From NCBI GenBank assembly GCA_015501605.1, contig JADNRZ010000001.1, positions 1,240,001-1,304,000 on the forward strand: DNA of 64,000 bases. Direction: 5' to 3'. A program made the position numbers and the translations under genes. The stretch's first letter is position 1, and each line of letters begins with the position of its first letter. The notes beneath the pieces are model-generated. The model saw only the letters and a list, made by a program, of their open reading frames with translations, made no database searches and was not told the origin of the DNA. Origin of the DNA: Panaeolus papilionaceus (taxonomy: Eukaryota > Basidiomycota > Agaricomycetes > Agaricales). Shown here piece after piece: positions 47,940 to 58,720 of this stretch.

Positions 47940-49765
47940 TTAGAACTTTGTTCGCTTCCTTCCTCGTGACTTGCTGTTACTGCTACTACTATTGTTGTTT
48001 TCTTTGTCGTTTTTTAAATCAACATGATGGGTTCGTTTCATATGTCGTTTGAGTAGGTCTTGTCGAACAAACGTCGTAGCGGGATAAGGACAAAGATGAC
48101 AGGAGAATGGCCGCACGCCGCTGTGACTGAGCTCATGACGTTTGCATTCATTCTTGCGAAGAAATCGAGACGTGCTGCAAAAATTTCGCTATTCAGCGCA
48201 GTATAAAACATGCGTATTATATACACTCACCAATGCATACACTTGAACGGGCGTTGATCGAGATGGGCGCCGACATGAATCAAGATATGGTCGCGTCTCT
48301 TGTTGGTTTGTTTACAGCCGCTAACATAACACCTAAACTCGGCGATGAGCTCTCCACGAGCAGATAGCTTGCCAGCGAAGGAAATGAGCCACCGCTTATC
48401 GTAATCGCGCCCTTGGTTCCGGAGTCGATACCTCTCAGCTTTTGCTCTGAGCTCTTCAATAGATATTCCTCGGTGTGCATCGAGTACAGGTGTACCAAGA
48501 TTCAGAGGCAGCAGATGCGAGTCGTCAATTGGATCCTCCGGAACAGTGCTATCTGGCTCGTCCCTGCCAACGGCCCTGGTTCGATTCACTTTACGTCTCT
48601 TGACGCGCACGGCATCACGTTTTATGACGAAGAATTCGGGAGGAGGACTGTACTCAGAGCTGGATGACGTTTTGTATAGAGAATGTTCATCATCACTCCC
48701 AATTCTGGCTTCCTGGACTTCCGGAACGTTCTGATGAACCGCGGGTGCAGAAGGGATATCTGTAGTAGCTGAGCGAGTTGCGACATTAGTGCTCGCAGAT
48801 TGAAACTCGAAATCCGCCCCACAAATAGATTCATTGGACATGGAGGATGTGATCGATGTCGAGAACAACCGAGTTTCTGAGCCTCCGCTGCCGTGTGAGA
48901 CGGAAGGCGAAAGATTGAGACTAGGAAGAATATCAGCAGGATTAACGGCCGTCCAAGAATAGTCCCAGGAGGTCTCATGGTTTCCGTCCCCGTTTAGAGG
49001 CCCGCAAACATTGGACAGAGTATTGGATAATGTAGACCAGTGGCAAGTAGAGTCTTCGCCAGCCCAAAACGGTCGAAAGGTATTTTGAGTTGGAGTCTCG
49101 ATAGGTAGATGCTTGAGTGAGTGAAGATCCTCCCCCGCCTCCATATGTTTCAATGCCATTTCAGCAGTTGCAGATACTTGCGCAGCAAAGTCGGCAATAG
49201 ATAAACCTGCAGATGCCGACAGTGTTTCGAGAGACCACTGAATATCACCGCCGGCTGAACACGAAGGAGCGGAGGTGTGGAAGTCTTGATCTACGGAGAA
49301 CGCACTAGAGACGGAGTTGTCACCTGGAGAAGATTGACTTCCATTGGTAAAATTCAGAAACGGCCAAGCATTGCCAGAAGCGGTGCTTTCCGTGGACATA
49401 GACGTATTTTCGTAGTGTAGGCTTGCATGAAAGCCAGTACCCGCCTTGGAATTGCGAGTAGGATGGCAGGGCTCTGAGGGGGATTGACAAGATTGCAAAG
49501 CGGCATCTGCGTCCTTTGATTCCAGATAAGATTCAAGATCCAAATTTCTAATACCTAAACCAGGAAATGGTAAATTGAAGCTACTCCCTTCCAAATGGTT
49601 GGATTGGAAATCGAATAGATTGCCAGTAGATGGAGAAAGTTGATATTCATGCGTCCAGTCACGAGGTAAAATCAGGGGAGTCGAAGACACGGGGTACTGA
49701 AATTGCGGAGATGCAGGGGGTTCTTCAAGAAAGCCTTCGGGAAATAGTTCAGATACATAGGCCAT
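47940..49765 (-). CDS. C2H2 zinc-finger transcription factor
   Basis: Two exons (49765-48231 and 48174-47940) encode 589 residues. The first 430 are Ser/Pro/Glu-rich and probably hold activation segments. The C-terminal 120 residues contain three adjacent finger-like units: FRCYVSGCKQTNKRRDHILIHVGAH, FKCMHC followed across the junction by a His-rich helix (KNECKRHELSHS), and FSCHLCPYPATTFVRQDLLKRHMKRTHH. The intron splits the second finger between its two Cys and its His pair, and the junction is in phase 2. A basic tail (KSRGRKRTKF) may be a nuclear signal. The target genes are unknown. It is divergent from CYC2, with 314 bp between starts. Confidence 0.85.
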
Positions 49766-50079
49766 GAGCGAGAGAATAGTTTAGGCACTGGGCCAGTAGT
49801 AATGTTCAATGAGATGTAGACCAGTAGAAGTCGTATAGTCTGTTCCTGGTTAAGCCTAATTCACCCGTCTAGGGCAAAGGCGATAAATAAAAATGTTGGA
49901 GAACTGGGCGGGCAACGTCAAGTTAGCCCAGAGACACTGCTCTAGGAGCATACGAGAGCAGAGAACAAGACTGTCGATCCCTGCTTCCATCAAACTTATC
50001 ATCAATTCCCTATTTGCATTTGCTTGGCGTTTTTACTACCGGCCCGTTATTGCAAACTCGATTCTATTTAAAAACGCTC
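49766..50079. promoter_or_regulatory. Divergent promoter region, C2H2 gene / CYC2
   Basis: 314 bp between start codons; no defined motif. The CYC2 start could lie further upstream in the same frame, at 50014 or earlier. Confidence 0.4.
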
Positions 50080-51280
50080 ATGAACCCTTGGACGCCCTTC
50101 GTCAGGCGACTGTCCGCTTCACCTGCTTTATCGACATATCGTGTAAGGTGTCCCTCGAAAAGATTATTCTCTAACCAGGAACGCGTTAAAACGCCGAGTA
50201 CTTTATCCAGCCCTGTTAAGTTTGGCTTAATTGGTGTAGCTGGTGGCTCACTTGCCCTCTACTTCTTCCTACCAGACGAGTCTCGTGGCGCACCAACCTC
50301 GACACGGCTTCCACTTTCCCCAAGTCACTTTACTCCAACGACTGTGATAGAGAATTTAGATTCCGGGGCATCTACGAAACTTCTTCGACTCAAACTTTCA
50401 TCGGAATTGAGGCCATCTGAAGATGGGCTGGTACCCATATGGTCTGTCTTCATTAAAGATGATGACATACAGGTCGAACGTCCTTATACCCCCCTATATG
50501 GCCTTGACGATGAAGGGGACATGCTGTTTTGGATAAAGAAATATCCAAAGGGTGAAGTCGGAAGGTGGCTCCATTCCAAGAACCCAGGCGAACAAATCGA
50601 ACTCCGGGGACCAATATCCACTTGGCCATGGCAGGGTGGTAATAACTACGATGAGATTGTCATGGTTTGTGTTTCATACTATGATTATTTTTGCAACAGA
50701 GTAATTTTTTGGTCCAAACTTTAGATTTCTGGTGGTACCGGAATCACTCCATTTGTGCAGCTGTTCTTCTCGACGATATCCAAGCTAGACAATGTACCAA
50801 ATACTCGTTTCACACTTCTACACTCCTCCCGCATACCAGGGGAGCTTCCTCCTTCGGAGTTGTTGGGCCCCCTTGTCAGGTTTTCACGAGAGCACCCTGA
50901 AAGATTCAAGTGTGAAGTGTTTGTCGACACAGAAGATGGATCAAGGCCTCCTCTTCCTGTATCACATATTCGGACAGGACGCATATCGGAGAAGGATATC
51001 AAGGAATGTGTTGTGACAGAACAAGAAAAGTCACGTTGGTGGCGATGGTTTTCGAATAAACGGGACCCAGAAGTGGTTAAAAAGAGAAAGGTGCTGTTCC
51101 TTGTGTGTGGCCCAGAACCGTAAGTCATATCAGCTCCGTCGACAACTTATCTCATAGACACTTTTAAACAGGATGATAAATGCTGTCGCCGGTCCGTACG
51201 GTCGAAACTACTCTCAAGGTGCCGTCCAAGGTGTTCTGGGGAATCTTGGGTACACATCACATCAGGTGTATAAATTATAG
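50080..51280 (+). CDS. CYC2: Mitochondrial FAD oxidoreductase Cyc2 (cytochrome b5 reductase family)
   Basis: Three exons (50080-50664, 50725-51119, 51172-51280) encode 362 residues. Cyc2 is an inner-membrane flavoprotein that supports haem attachment to cytochrome c. The N-terminus is a mitochondrial presequence (Arg/Ser rich), followed by one membrane helix (FGLIGVAGGSLALYFFL). The FAD domain has ERPYTPLYG and GEVGRWLHS, and the NAD domain has ISGGTGITPFVQL and FLVCGPEPMINAVAGPYGRN. The end YSQG-x-VQGVLGNLGY and Lys-Leu terminus distinguish it from ordinary cytochrome b5 reductases. The stop is 49 bp from that of the convergent URA4. Confidence 0.85.
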
Positions 51281-51329
51281 AAGATAGTCTACAAACACAC
51301 TTGCACTTCACTGGTTTGGTGCACATACA

Positions 51330-52597
51330 TTAATTTTTGCTTTCGAGCACCCATCCGATTTCCTTTCCGGCCCAAAATGGAACAAGACTTTCATCCCCGA
51401 GGTTGTATTGTCCGTCAACAAGCGTACCCGCAGGTGCTCTTCTCAAAGTCGCTACTTTTCCCGCGGATTCGTCGATGGGCAGCTTGTAAAATGCCCTTCC
51501 AAAGGAGCTGGCAAAACCCTCGAGTTTGTCTAGGGCGCCGAAGGATTCTAGAAGGTGGGCCACAAGAGGGAGAAGGATAGGCGAGGTGTAGACACCAGCA
51601 GCACAGGCATGTGTTGGACTGCTGGTGGATTTAGTGTGAGGTGGATGGGGAGCTGAATCAGACCCAAGGAAAAACCGAGGGTGCCCTATATAAAGTGTTA
51701 TGTCCAACCTTTCTGAAATTTTTTAATTTATTCACCTTCTTTGACGACATCCCGCAGTGCCTGTCGATCGTCGGGATATTTAGCCACAGGTTTGCAGAAG
51801 TTCCAGGATTGTCCAGCCCAGTCATCAACGATCAAAGCAAGGTGGTGTGCAGTGATTGTGCATCCTACTGTAGGTCCGCACTTCTTTACAGCTTCCACAG
51901 CTGCTCGAGTCGTAGCATGCTCCAATACGATGCGCAGCTTTGGGAATGCTTCGTGGATCTTGAAGAGATGAGGAATGAAGGTGGGCTCGGCATTCAAAAC
52001 ATGGATATTCTATATACGACCAGTGTAAGCGAGCATCACAAGAAAGCAACTATTCACGTACTGCATCTGCATCTGATGGAACTTCTCCATGAAGATTCAG
52101 CACCATATCAACTTCTTGCATGGCTTCGAAGATGGGGTAATAGGCTTCGTAGGATTCGATGCCACCGTCTGAGTTGGTGGTAACACCTCGGGGATATGAC
52201 TTCACACCTGAAATCAAAAGTTTATAATGTCGAGTCTGAATTTTACGAGCTTGATGACTTACCGACAACACCTGCTTTGCTGGCCTTCCTGATCTCATCT
52301 GGGGTAAGCTCCGGAGACAGGTACAGTGTCATCAAATATTCGACATTTGGGTCGATCTTTTGCAAATCAGCCTGATATTGCAAGGCTTGCTCTGTGCTTG
52401 TGATCGGAGGCTTGAGATTGGGCTAAAGTCGGGGTTAATTGCTTAAATTCAATGTTACAAAACCCCAAAGTACCCACCATCACATATGCCACATCGAAAC
52501 CACCCGTACGAACATGAGGCACTATCAACTGTGACAGGCTACCCTGACGGAGGTGAACATGAAAGTCAGCAGGAGATTTAATAGTAATAGTGGACAT
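51330..52597 (-). CDS. URA4: Dihydroorotase (Ura4)
   Basis: Five exons (52597-52478, 52422-52263, 52207-52062, 52009-51736, 51685-51330) encode 351 residues. The enzyme closes carbamoyl-aspartate to dihydroorotate in pyrimidine synthesis; it is a zinc amidohydrolase. Binuclear metal ligands are visible: H13 and H15 in FHVHLRQG, the carboxylated Lys at about 96 in GVKSYPRG, His in LNLHGEV, His in LEHATT, and Asp in SDSAPH. A GTL-VDGQYNLGDESLVPFWAGKEIGW C-terminus is typical of the class II (bacterial/fungal) type. The start matches the family (TITIKSPADFHVH). Confidence 0.95.
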
Positions 52598-52894
52598 GGC
52601 GGTGGTTTAAAGCAATGAATCTGATAATAAGCGTCAAGAGAGTATGTTATTCCGCCAAATTTTTTATTGGCAGAGAGCAGAGAGCTGCTATAATAGGAGA
52701 CTGATAAGATTAAATTTCGATCATGGTCACGAGCACGTGACGCCAACACGCTGATGTTCGGTTTTACGCATTCGGTCAAATCAACCATCTACCTTCTCTC
52801 CTCTCATCACTGCTAGTCATATATATCCTCAAGACAAACTTATCACGAACCAAGTGTAGGACTGCCTTTATATTCATTTTGATTTACACGCATT

Positions 52895-55800
52895 ATGGTT
52901 GCCGCTGGCTCCATCACCGTCGCAGGTGCTATCTATCATTGCTTTGTTGCACACCTAATTACTCACTCTCCTCCATAACGACACAGTTCGTGTGCGACCA
53001 CCGAATTCATGGGAAGCTGCGCGGCTTCCAGAACCATGCTACGACACAACTCTTAGAGGCGATGGAGCTCTTTCAACTCCCGGGAAGGTCATGAACTCGT
53101 CTGCTATCCGTGACATTGTGCAGATCGTCGACGACCGAATCATTTGCTTTGATCCAGACGAGAAAGACAAAACGCGTGCTTTTATGGAGAGGGGATTTAT
53201 GCCACCGGGGACTAAGCGCTACAAAGACAAGCGTTTTATGTTTGACCGTGTCTTTGGACATGAAGCAAGTCAACAAAACGTCTACGAGTCAACAGCAAAG
53301 CCTCTGCTAGACAACCTGTTGAATGGCTATAACGCCACTGTGTTTGCTTATGGGGTGAGTCATGCAGCATTCTTCTAATAAGCGTCCTCATGAACCGTAA
53401 ATCAAGGCAACAGGTTGCGGCAAAACACACACAATCAGCGGCACAGATGCAGACCCTGGTATTATCTACCTCACCATGGCCGACCTCTTTCAGAAGATAG
53501 AAGATAAAAGGGAAGAACATAACATTGAAGTTGTGGTTACCTTTCTAGAGATTTACAACGAAGAGATTCGCGATTTATTGGCGGAACCAGGCTCACATGC
53601 ACCTCGTGGCGGACTTTCGATCAGGGAAGACAAGACGGTCAAAGTGGTGGGGCTTGCAGAATTGAAGCCCCAAACAGCTGAAGAAGTCAAGGAAATTGTC
53701 CTCCTCGGAAACTCGCGACGTACCCAAAGTCCAACACATGCCAACGAGACCAGTTCTAGATCGCACGCAGTCCTTCAAGTCCATGTCACCCAATCGCCTC
53801 GCACAGCGGCACTGACGGAGCAGCGAACCATGGGGACTCTTTCCATCATCGATCTCGCTGGAAGTGAACGCGCTGCTGCCACAACCAACATGGGACAACG
53901 TATGGTGGAGGGTGCCAACATTAACAAGTCGTTGCTTGCTCTTGGAAACTGCATCAACGCCCTGTGCGAAAGTGGAGGCGCCGTACGCCATGTCCCATAC
54001 AGAAACAGCAAACTTACCCGCTTACTCAAATTCTCATTGGGGGGTAACTGCAAGACTGTCATGATCGTTTGCGTTGCACCCACTTCCAATCACTTCGACG
54101 ACACTCACAACACCTTGGTTTATGCCGAACGCGCGACGAAGATTAAGACCAAAGTCGTCACCAGAAACGTAGTGAACGTGGATCGACACGTAGGACGATA
54201 CGTCGAGGCGATTAACAGGTTAAACCTGGAGATCGCAGAGCTCAAGGAGAAACTAGCCGGCAAGCGAAATACTGAGGCTGACATCCATACTCGAAAGAGA
54301 TCAGAAGCTAAAGCGGAGGTCGACCGGGCAAGATCCGAAGTCAAGCTCAAGACCGAGCAGAATAAATCCTCTATCGTGGATGGTGCAACCTGTCAGGGAA
54401 AGCTTACGGTGGCCAACGTCAAACTTGGTGCTATTCAGGCTCGCCTTGCACAACTCGACAGCGAAGGCAGTGGTGGTTACTCCGAGGCGGAGCGTGGTCT
54501 GCTAACGGCTCTTGCTGGACCTGAGGAAGAAGTAGTGAAGCCCGGTTCTACTGTCAATGTGCGGCTGCAGCGCTCTCGAAACTCGAGTGCGATGTTTGAC
54601 GCGACTATGCGAGCCGTCTCTGAACGCAAGTCGGACAAGCTGGACGAAGTCAGCATCGAAAATATCAAGCTCGAGGCATCATTCAGGAAGGCGGAGATGG
54701 AATCGCTCAAGGCCCAAAGTGAACGGGATGCAATGAGGGAGTCGCTTGCCGATATGGCCGATGTGATGGTTAAATTGGTGGGGATGCTTGGTCGCTGCAC
54801 GGTCCTGGTCGGCGACGCTGCCAACACCCTTGCGTCATCTGGAAAGGATGATGACGCAGCAGACAAGGTTCAGGCTGTGACAAAGTCGTTAGAGACGCTA
54901 AAGGAGAAGAACGACGAGACCTTCAAGAAACTCTTGGGCCACTCGACGGAATCCTACATTCTCGCAGAAAAGCCTCAATCATCGGTCTATGATCCATTCC
55001 AGAACTATGGAACGACGACGTTTGGAAGAAGAGTCAGTTCAGGACCAGCTATTCTTCAGCAACCAGCCAGCAAGCCCTCATCATCCCGAAGGCTGTCTGC
55101 ATATGGAAACATCTCAGTTACCGCATCCCCACCCCGACGAGGACATAAATCGCCCCGTCGCTCACTTCGTTCCAGCCTGTCACAACCTTATGGCAGGAGG
55201 GTATCTGACAAGGAGAAGGAGAAGAAGGCCCAGAAGGCGACAAAGAATGTACAATGGCGGGATGAAGCTGGACAAGGAGAACTGGATGACGGTGGTCTGA
55301 AACTCGAGTCTATTAACGTCCCGAGCGTATCAGTCAATTTAATTCCCCCTTCTCCTTCAGTGGAGACAATTGAGGATTCAGACCCTGCACATTCACCCGT
55401 TCCCCGACCACCTTCTGCACTTGGCTCCGAGAGTGAATGGGAGGACGACGAGAAGACGGAAGACAGCGTCAATCTGAGTATATTTGGCTCAACTGCTGTG
55501 AACCCTCTCAGTTTGAGTGCATCCTCATCATCACGACCACTCCCACCCCGACGTCCACGACCAAGCCGACTGGATCCAGGATTCCTCAAATCCAAATCCA
55601 AGCTTTCGACGTTGGGTAGTCTTCGAGAGGATGACGAGAGCCTCTCAAACTTCCCCTTGACCGACATGAATCTCAACCGCGCGAATGATTCAAGCAACGA
55701 ATCAGGTCTGTATATCCCCAAGTACAATGGTGGCTCGAGTTCTTCTACCAGAAGAGCGCCTTCTACGGGTAAAGCTAACACATTGGCTGCATCCACCAGC

Positions 55801-56106
55801 AAGAATCCTATCGGGCGACGTAGGTCAAACATCGGGCCTGTTAGGAACGAGAAGACAAGGCGTCGTTCCAGCTTACTCTCCGAAGCCCCACCCCTCGCGG
55901 ATGCTGGTAAACTTGGACCGAGACGGGTTCTACTTTCAGCACCCAGTCCCTCCAAACGGGTCAAGCGTCACTCGTTGACACGCTCTCTGAATGTTGGGTC
56001 GTTGAAGCTTAAACCTTCCACGGCTGCAGCAAATCTCTCCGTTGTAATGGATCCCAATGCAAGTGCTGATTTAAGCACCAGCAAGTTCAGGCCAACATGG
56101 CGTTAA
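52895..56106 (+). CDS. KIP3: Kinesin-8 motor protein (Kip3/Klp5-6 type)
   Basis: Three exons (52895-52925, 52987-53354, 53407-56106) encode 1032 residues. Kinesin-8 motors walk to plus ends and promote depolymerisation, controlling spindle length and chromosome alignment. The N-terminal motor opens with SITVAVRVRPP; the P-loop GATGCGKT (about 133-140) is split by an intron; switch I NETSSRSH is near 246 and switch II DLAGSE near 282. The long Loop-2-like insertion before FMFDRVFG, with the IRDIVQIVDDRIICFDPDE block, places it in kinesin-8. The neck is followed by a coiled coil (about 400-440) and a Ser/Pro/Arg-rich tail. The tail is basic at its end (SKRVKRHSLTRSLNVGSLKL) and may bind microtubules. 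Confidence 0.93.
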
Positions 56107-56423
56107 TTTAGTATTATAGTTTGTATTTGACCTGGTTGTCAAACACCCTGTTTTTTTCATACCTGTAGCTCTATAATCCCGCTCTTCGTTCATATATCGT
56201 TCATTGTTCCTTGATTCTGCTTTATCGCGAACGTTAACCGTCTATGACACTCCCTTATCGAACGTACACTTTGTTTTTGTATCATGTCCTCCGTATACCC
56301 ATATTATGCCCCCGGATTCCTGAATTTGATAATAACCTTAATACAGGAGCATGCAGCGGTAAATACGTTGCGGATTGAAATCGTCAAGATATTCGTGCAA
56401 ATGTCATGGAATATATTGCAAAA
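56107..56423. other. Convergent 3' region, KIP3 and p24 gene
   Basis: 317 bp of AT-rich sequence between the stops; nothing recognised. Confidence 0.4.
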
Positions 56424-57322
56424 CTAGATTACACGTTTCACCTCGAAGAAAGACTGTGATAATGTGTTAGTGATCGCATTCGATATACGTATAGCAGATC
56501 AGACGTGCCTTCAAATAATAAATTTGCCACCCTACGACGGAAAACAGGACAATTGCTTGGAGGATGGACCACCATTTGACTCGGGAGTTTGTGGACTCGG
56601 CCGTGTTTCTGTGTGTTTTCTCGCGAACGACGATATACTCTTGTTCATCTTTGACGGCAACGAGACCAGATGCGAACTTGCGAATTTCCCGCTCAATGGG
56701 AGCGACGACATCACCTGTTATCGATATGAGGATATTGATGTTGAATGAGTGAATGTAGACCAACCATCTCCTGAAACATAAATCACTCCGTGGACATTGA
56801 AGCTAATATGGAGCACAAAGGCATTAGTATGTGCGGACTGCCATGCAATAAAAGTAAGACACATACCTGACCATCTTATCTGCAATTGCGCTCATTTGAT
56901 TGGAGAAGCAATACTCGTGGCGACCGTCATTTTCCGCTGTGATTGCTAGCTGGCCTGTTGATTGTCTAACCTGTTTGCCTAGCACCTTGCCTGCTGGGTC
57001 GGAAAGCTTTGGGCAGGTGTTAATGGCATGGCCCGGGTCGGTCAAGTAAGTAGGCCACTGACCCAAAAATCTATGTCTAAGTGACCACCCTCGCCGACTT
57101 GATATGAAACGGTCATCTATGCATGAGTGGTATATGTTGAGACGTGGGTGTTGGTGGTAGCACGGGTGAAATATGTACCTTGTCGTTTATATGAAGGTCT
57201 TCAAAGAAGCACTCCTTCTTTCCAGCAGCGACCTCAATAAGGTGTGCATTTATTAAAGTAGGAAGGATAATTAAGAAAGAAAGCCACGAAATGATAAGTG
57301 AACGGGTATAAAGTCTAGACAT
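56424..57322 (-). CDS. EMP24: p24 family cargo receptor (Emp24-like)
   Basis: Six exons (57322-57179, 57116-57063, 57006-56867, 56802-56765, 56714-56509, 56453-56424) encode 203 residues. p24 proteins cycle between ER and Golgi in COPII/COPI vesicles and help sort GPI-anchored cargo. A signal peptide (residues 1-26) is followed by the GOLD domain (ECFFEDL, EYCFSNQ, FNVHGVIYV) and a coiled-coil stalk (IEREIRKFASGL). The RNTAESTNSRVKWWSILQ block leads into one membrane helix, and the tail S-F-F-E-V-K-R-V-I carries the diphenylalanine COPII signal. The last intron has a GC donor (gcacgt). Paralogues Erv25 and Erp are possible; the tail and stalk favour Emp24. Confidence 0.85.
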
Positions 57323-57518
57323 GACGGTGGTTTTGAGTTGGGAAGGTCTGGCAGGTTTTGGACACGACACAAATGGCAATCACACTCACTTGACTATTCC
57401 CCCGATCACCGCACCCGTTCTTGGGGTCCCGTGTAGATTGATTGAGTCCAAACATTTTCTGGTATCTCGATCTTCCCCATCTTTCAATCCACAACCACTT
57501 ACATTTCAATTCAACAAC

Positions 57519-58401
57519 ATGTCCGACGCACTTGCACCAAGAGTATGTTTTATTTTTCTTTCAATTCAATTCTTTTCTTTTTAATTCTTCTTCAAGTCCC
57601 TTTGCACTTCATTTGATTTCCGTTTATCTAATTTATCATTTTATTCTTTAGGAAGAGGAGGTCGACGTTCACTTCGAGCCAGTCATCAAGCTCACTGAAC
57701 AGGTCGACGTCAAGACCCACGAAGAAGATGAGGATGTTCTCTTCAAGATGTAAGTCGAACATGATCTACATGATCGCATCCCTATCATTGCATCAATTAT
57801 CCTCATCGTTGTTCTCGTAAAGGCGCGCCAAACTCTTCCGTTTCGACATCGATGCTGCCGAATGGAAGGAACGAGGGACTGGCGATGTTCGTCTGCTCGC
57901 ACACAAAGAGACCAAGAAGGTCAGGTTGGTTATGAGGCGCGACAAGACCCTGAAGGTTTGCGCCAACCACGTTAGTGAGTACTCATCTATAACAGATCAA
58001 CTCTCTGAACGATTTCTCAAACGCGCCTTTCAGTCAGTGCAGAGATGCGTCTGCAGCCCAACATTGGTTCCGATAGGAGTTGGGTTTGGAAAGTAGCAGC
58101 TGATTATGCCGAGAGCCCACCCACTTCAGAGACCCTCGCTATTCGTTTCGCCAACTCTGACAGTGAGTTCGATCAGATCAGATTAGATGACTCGTATGCC
58201 GATCTTTATCGAATTATAGATGCTGCTCAGTTCAAGACTGCTTTCGAGGAAGGCCAGAAAACGAACATCGTTTTGTCAGGCGGAACAGTCCCTGAGGAGC
58301 CCAAGGCAGCAGAGGAGGAGGACAAGCCCGCTGAGGAGGCCGAAAATAAAGAGGAGGGTGCTGCAGAGAAGGAAGAGGATGACAAGAAGGAGGAAGCATA
58401 A
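57519..58401 (+). CDS. YRB1: Ran-binding protein 1 (Yrb1)
   Basis: Four exons (57519-57542, 57652-57749, 57823-57974, 58034-58401) encode 213 residues. RanBP1 binds Ran-GTP and stimulates its release from karyopherins and GTP hydrolysis with RanGAP in the cytoplasm. The Ran-binding domain spans about 15-145: [39 protein letters not shown], the [17 protein letters not shown] strand, and [11 protein letters not shown]. The C-terminus is Glu/Lys rich and disordered. It is divergent from the p24 gene, with 196 bp between start codons. Confidence 0.95.
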
Positions 58402-58720
58402 GTTCTTTCCGAAATCCGGATTTCGCTCGTTTGTCACTGGCTCTTTGACTTTTCATACCTTCCATTCCTGTTACATCTGTGCTTTTTGCATATTTTTCAC
58501 CTTGTCATACCATACAGAGAACCGCAATTTTTTTGTTGTTTGTACCTTAAACCCATGTGAGCGAAGCTAACTAGAATAACGCCACAACTTTGTTTGAACC
58601 CTCGTCCAAGAAGCCTCTGATATTATCCAACAATAATAAATCTTCAAAATGAATATATGTTCACTCTAAATACCCTTCTAATATCCTACACGACAGGGCG
58701 AGGTCATGGAAGGTCGGGGT
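58402..58720. other. Convergent 3' region, YRB1 and MCX1
   Basis: 319 bp of T-rich then AT-rich sequence between the stops; nothing recognised. Confidence 0.4.

Noticed and set aside
55188..55964. Minus-strand open frame of 258 codons
   Set aside because: Antisense to the Ser/Arg-rich tail of the kinesin-8 gene; codon bias of the tail explains it.
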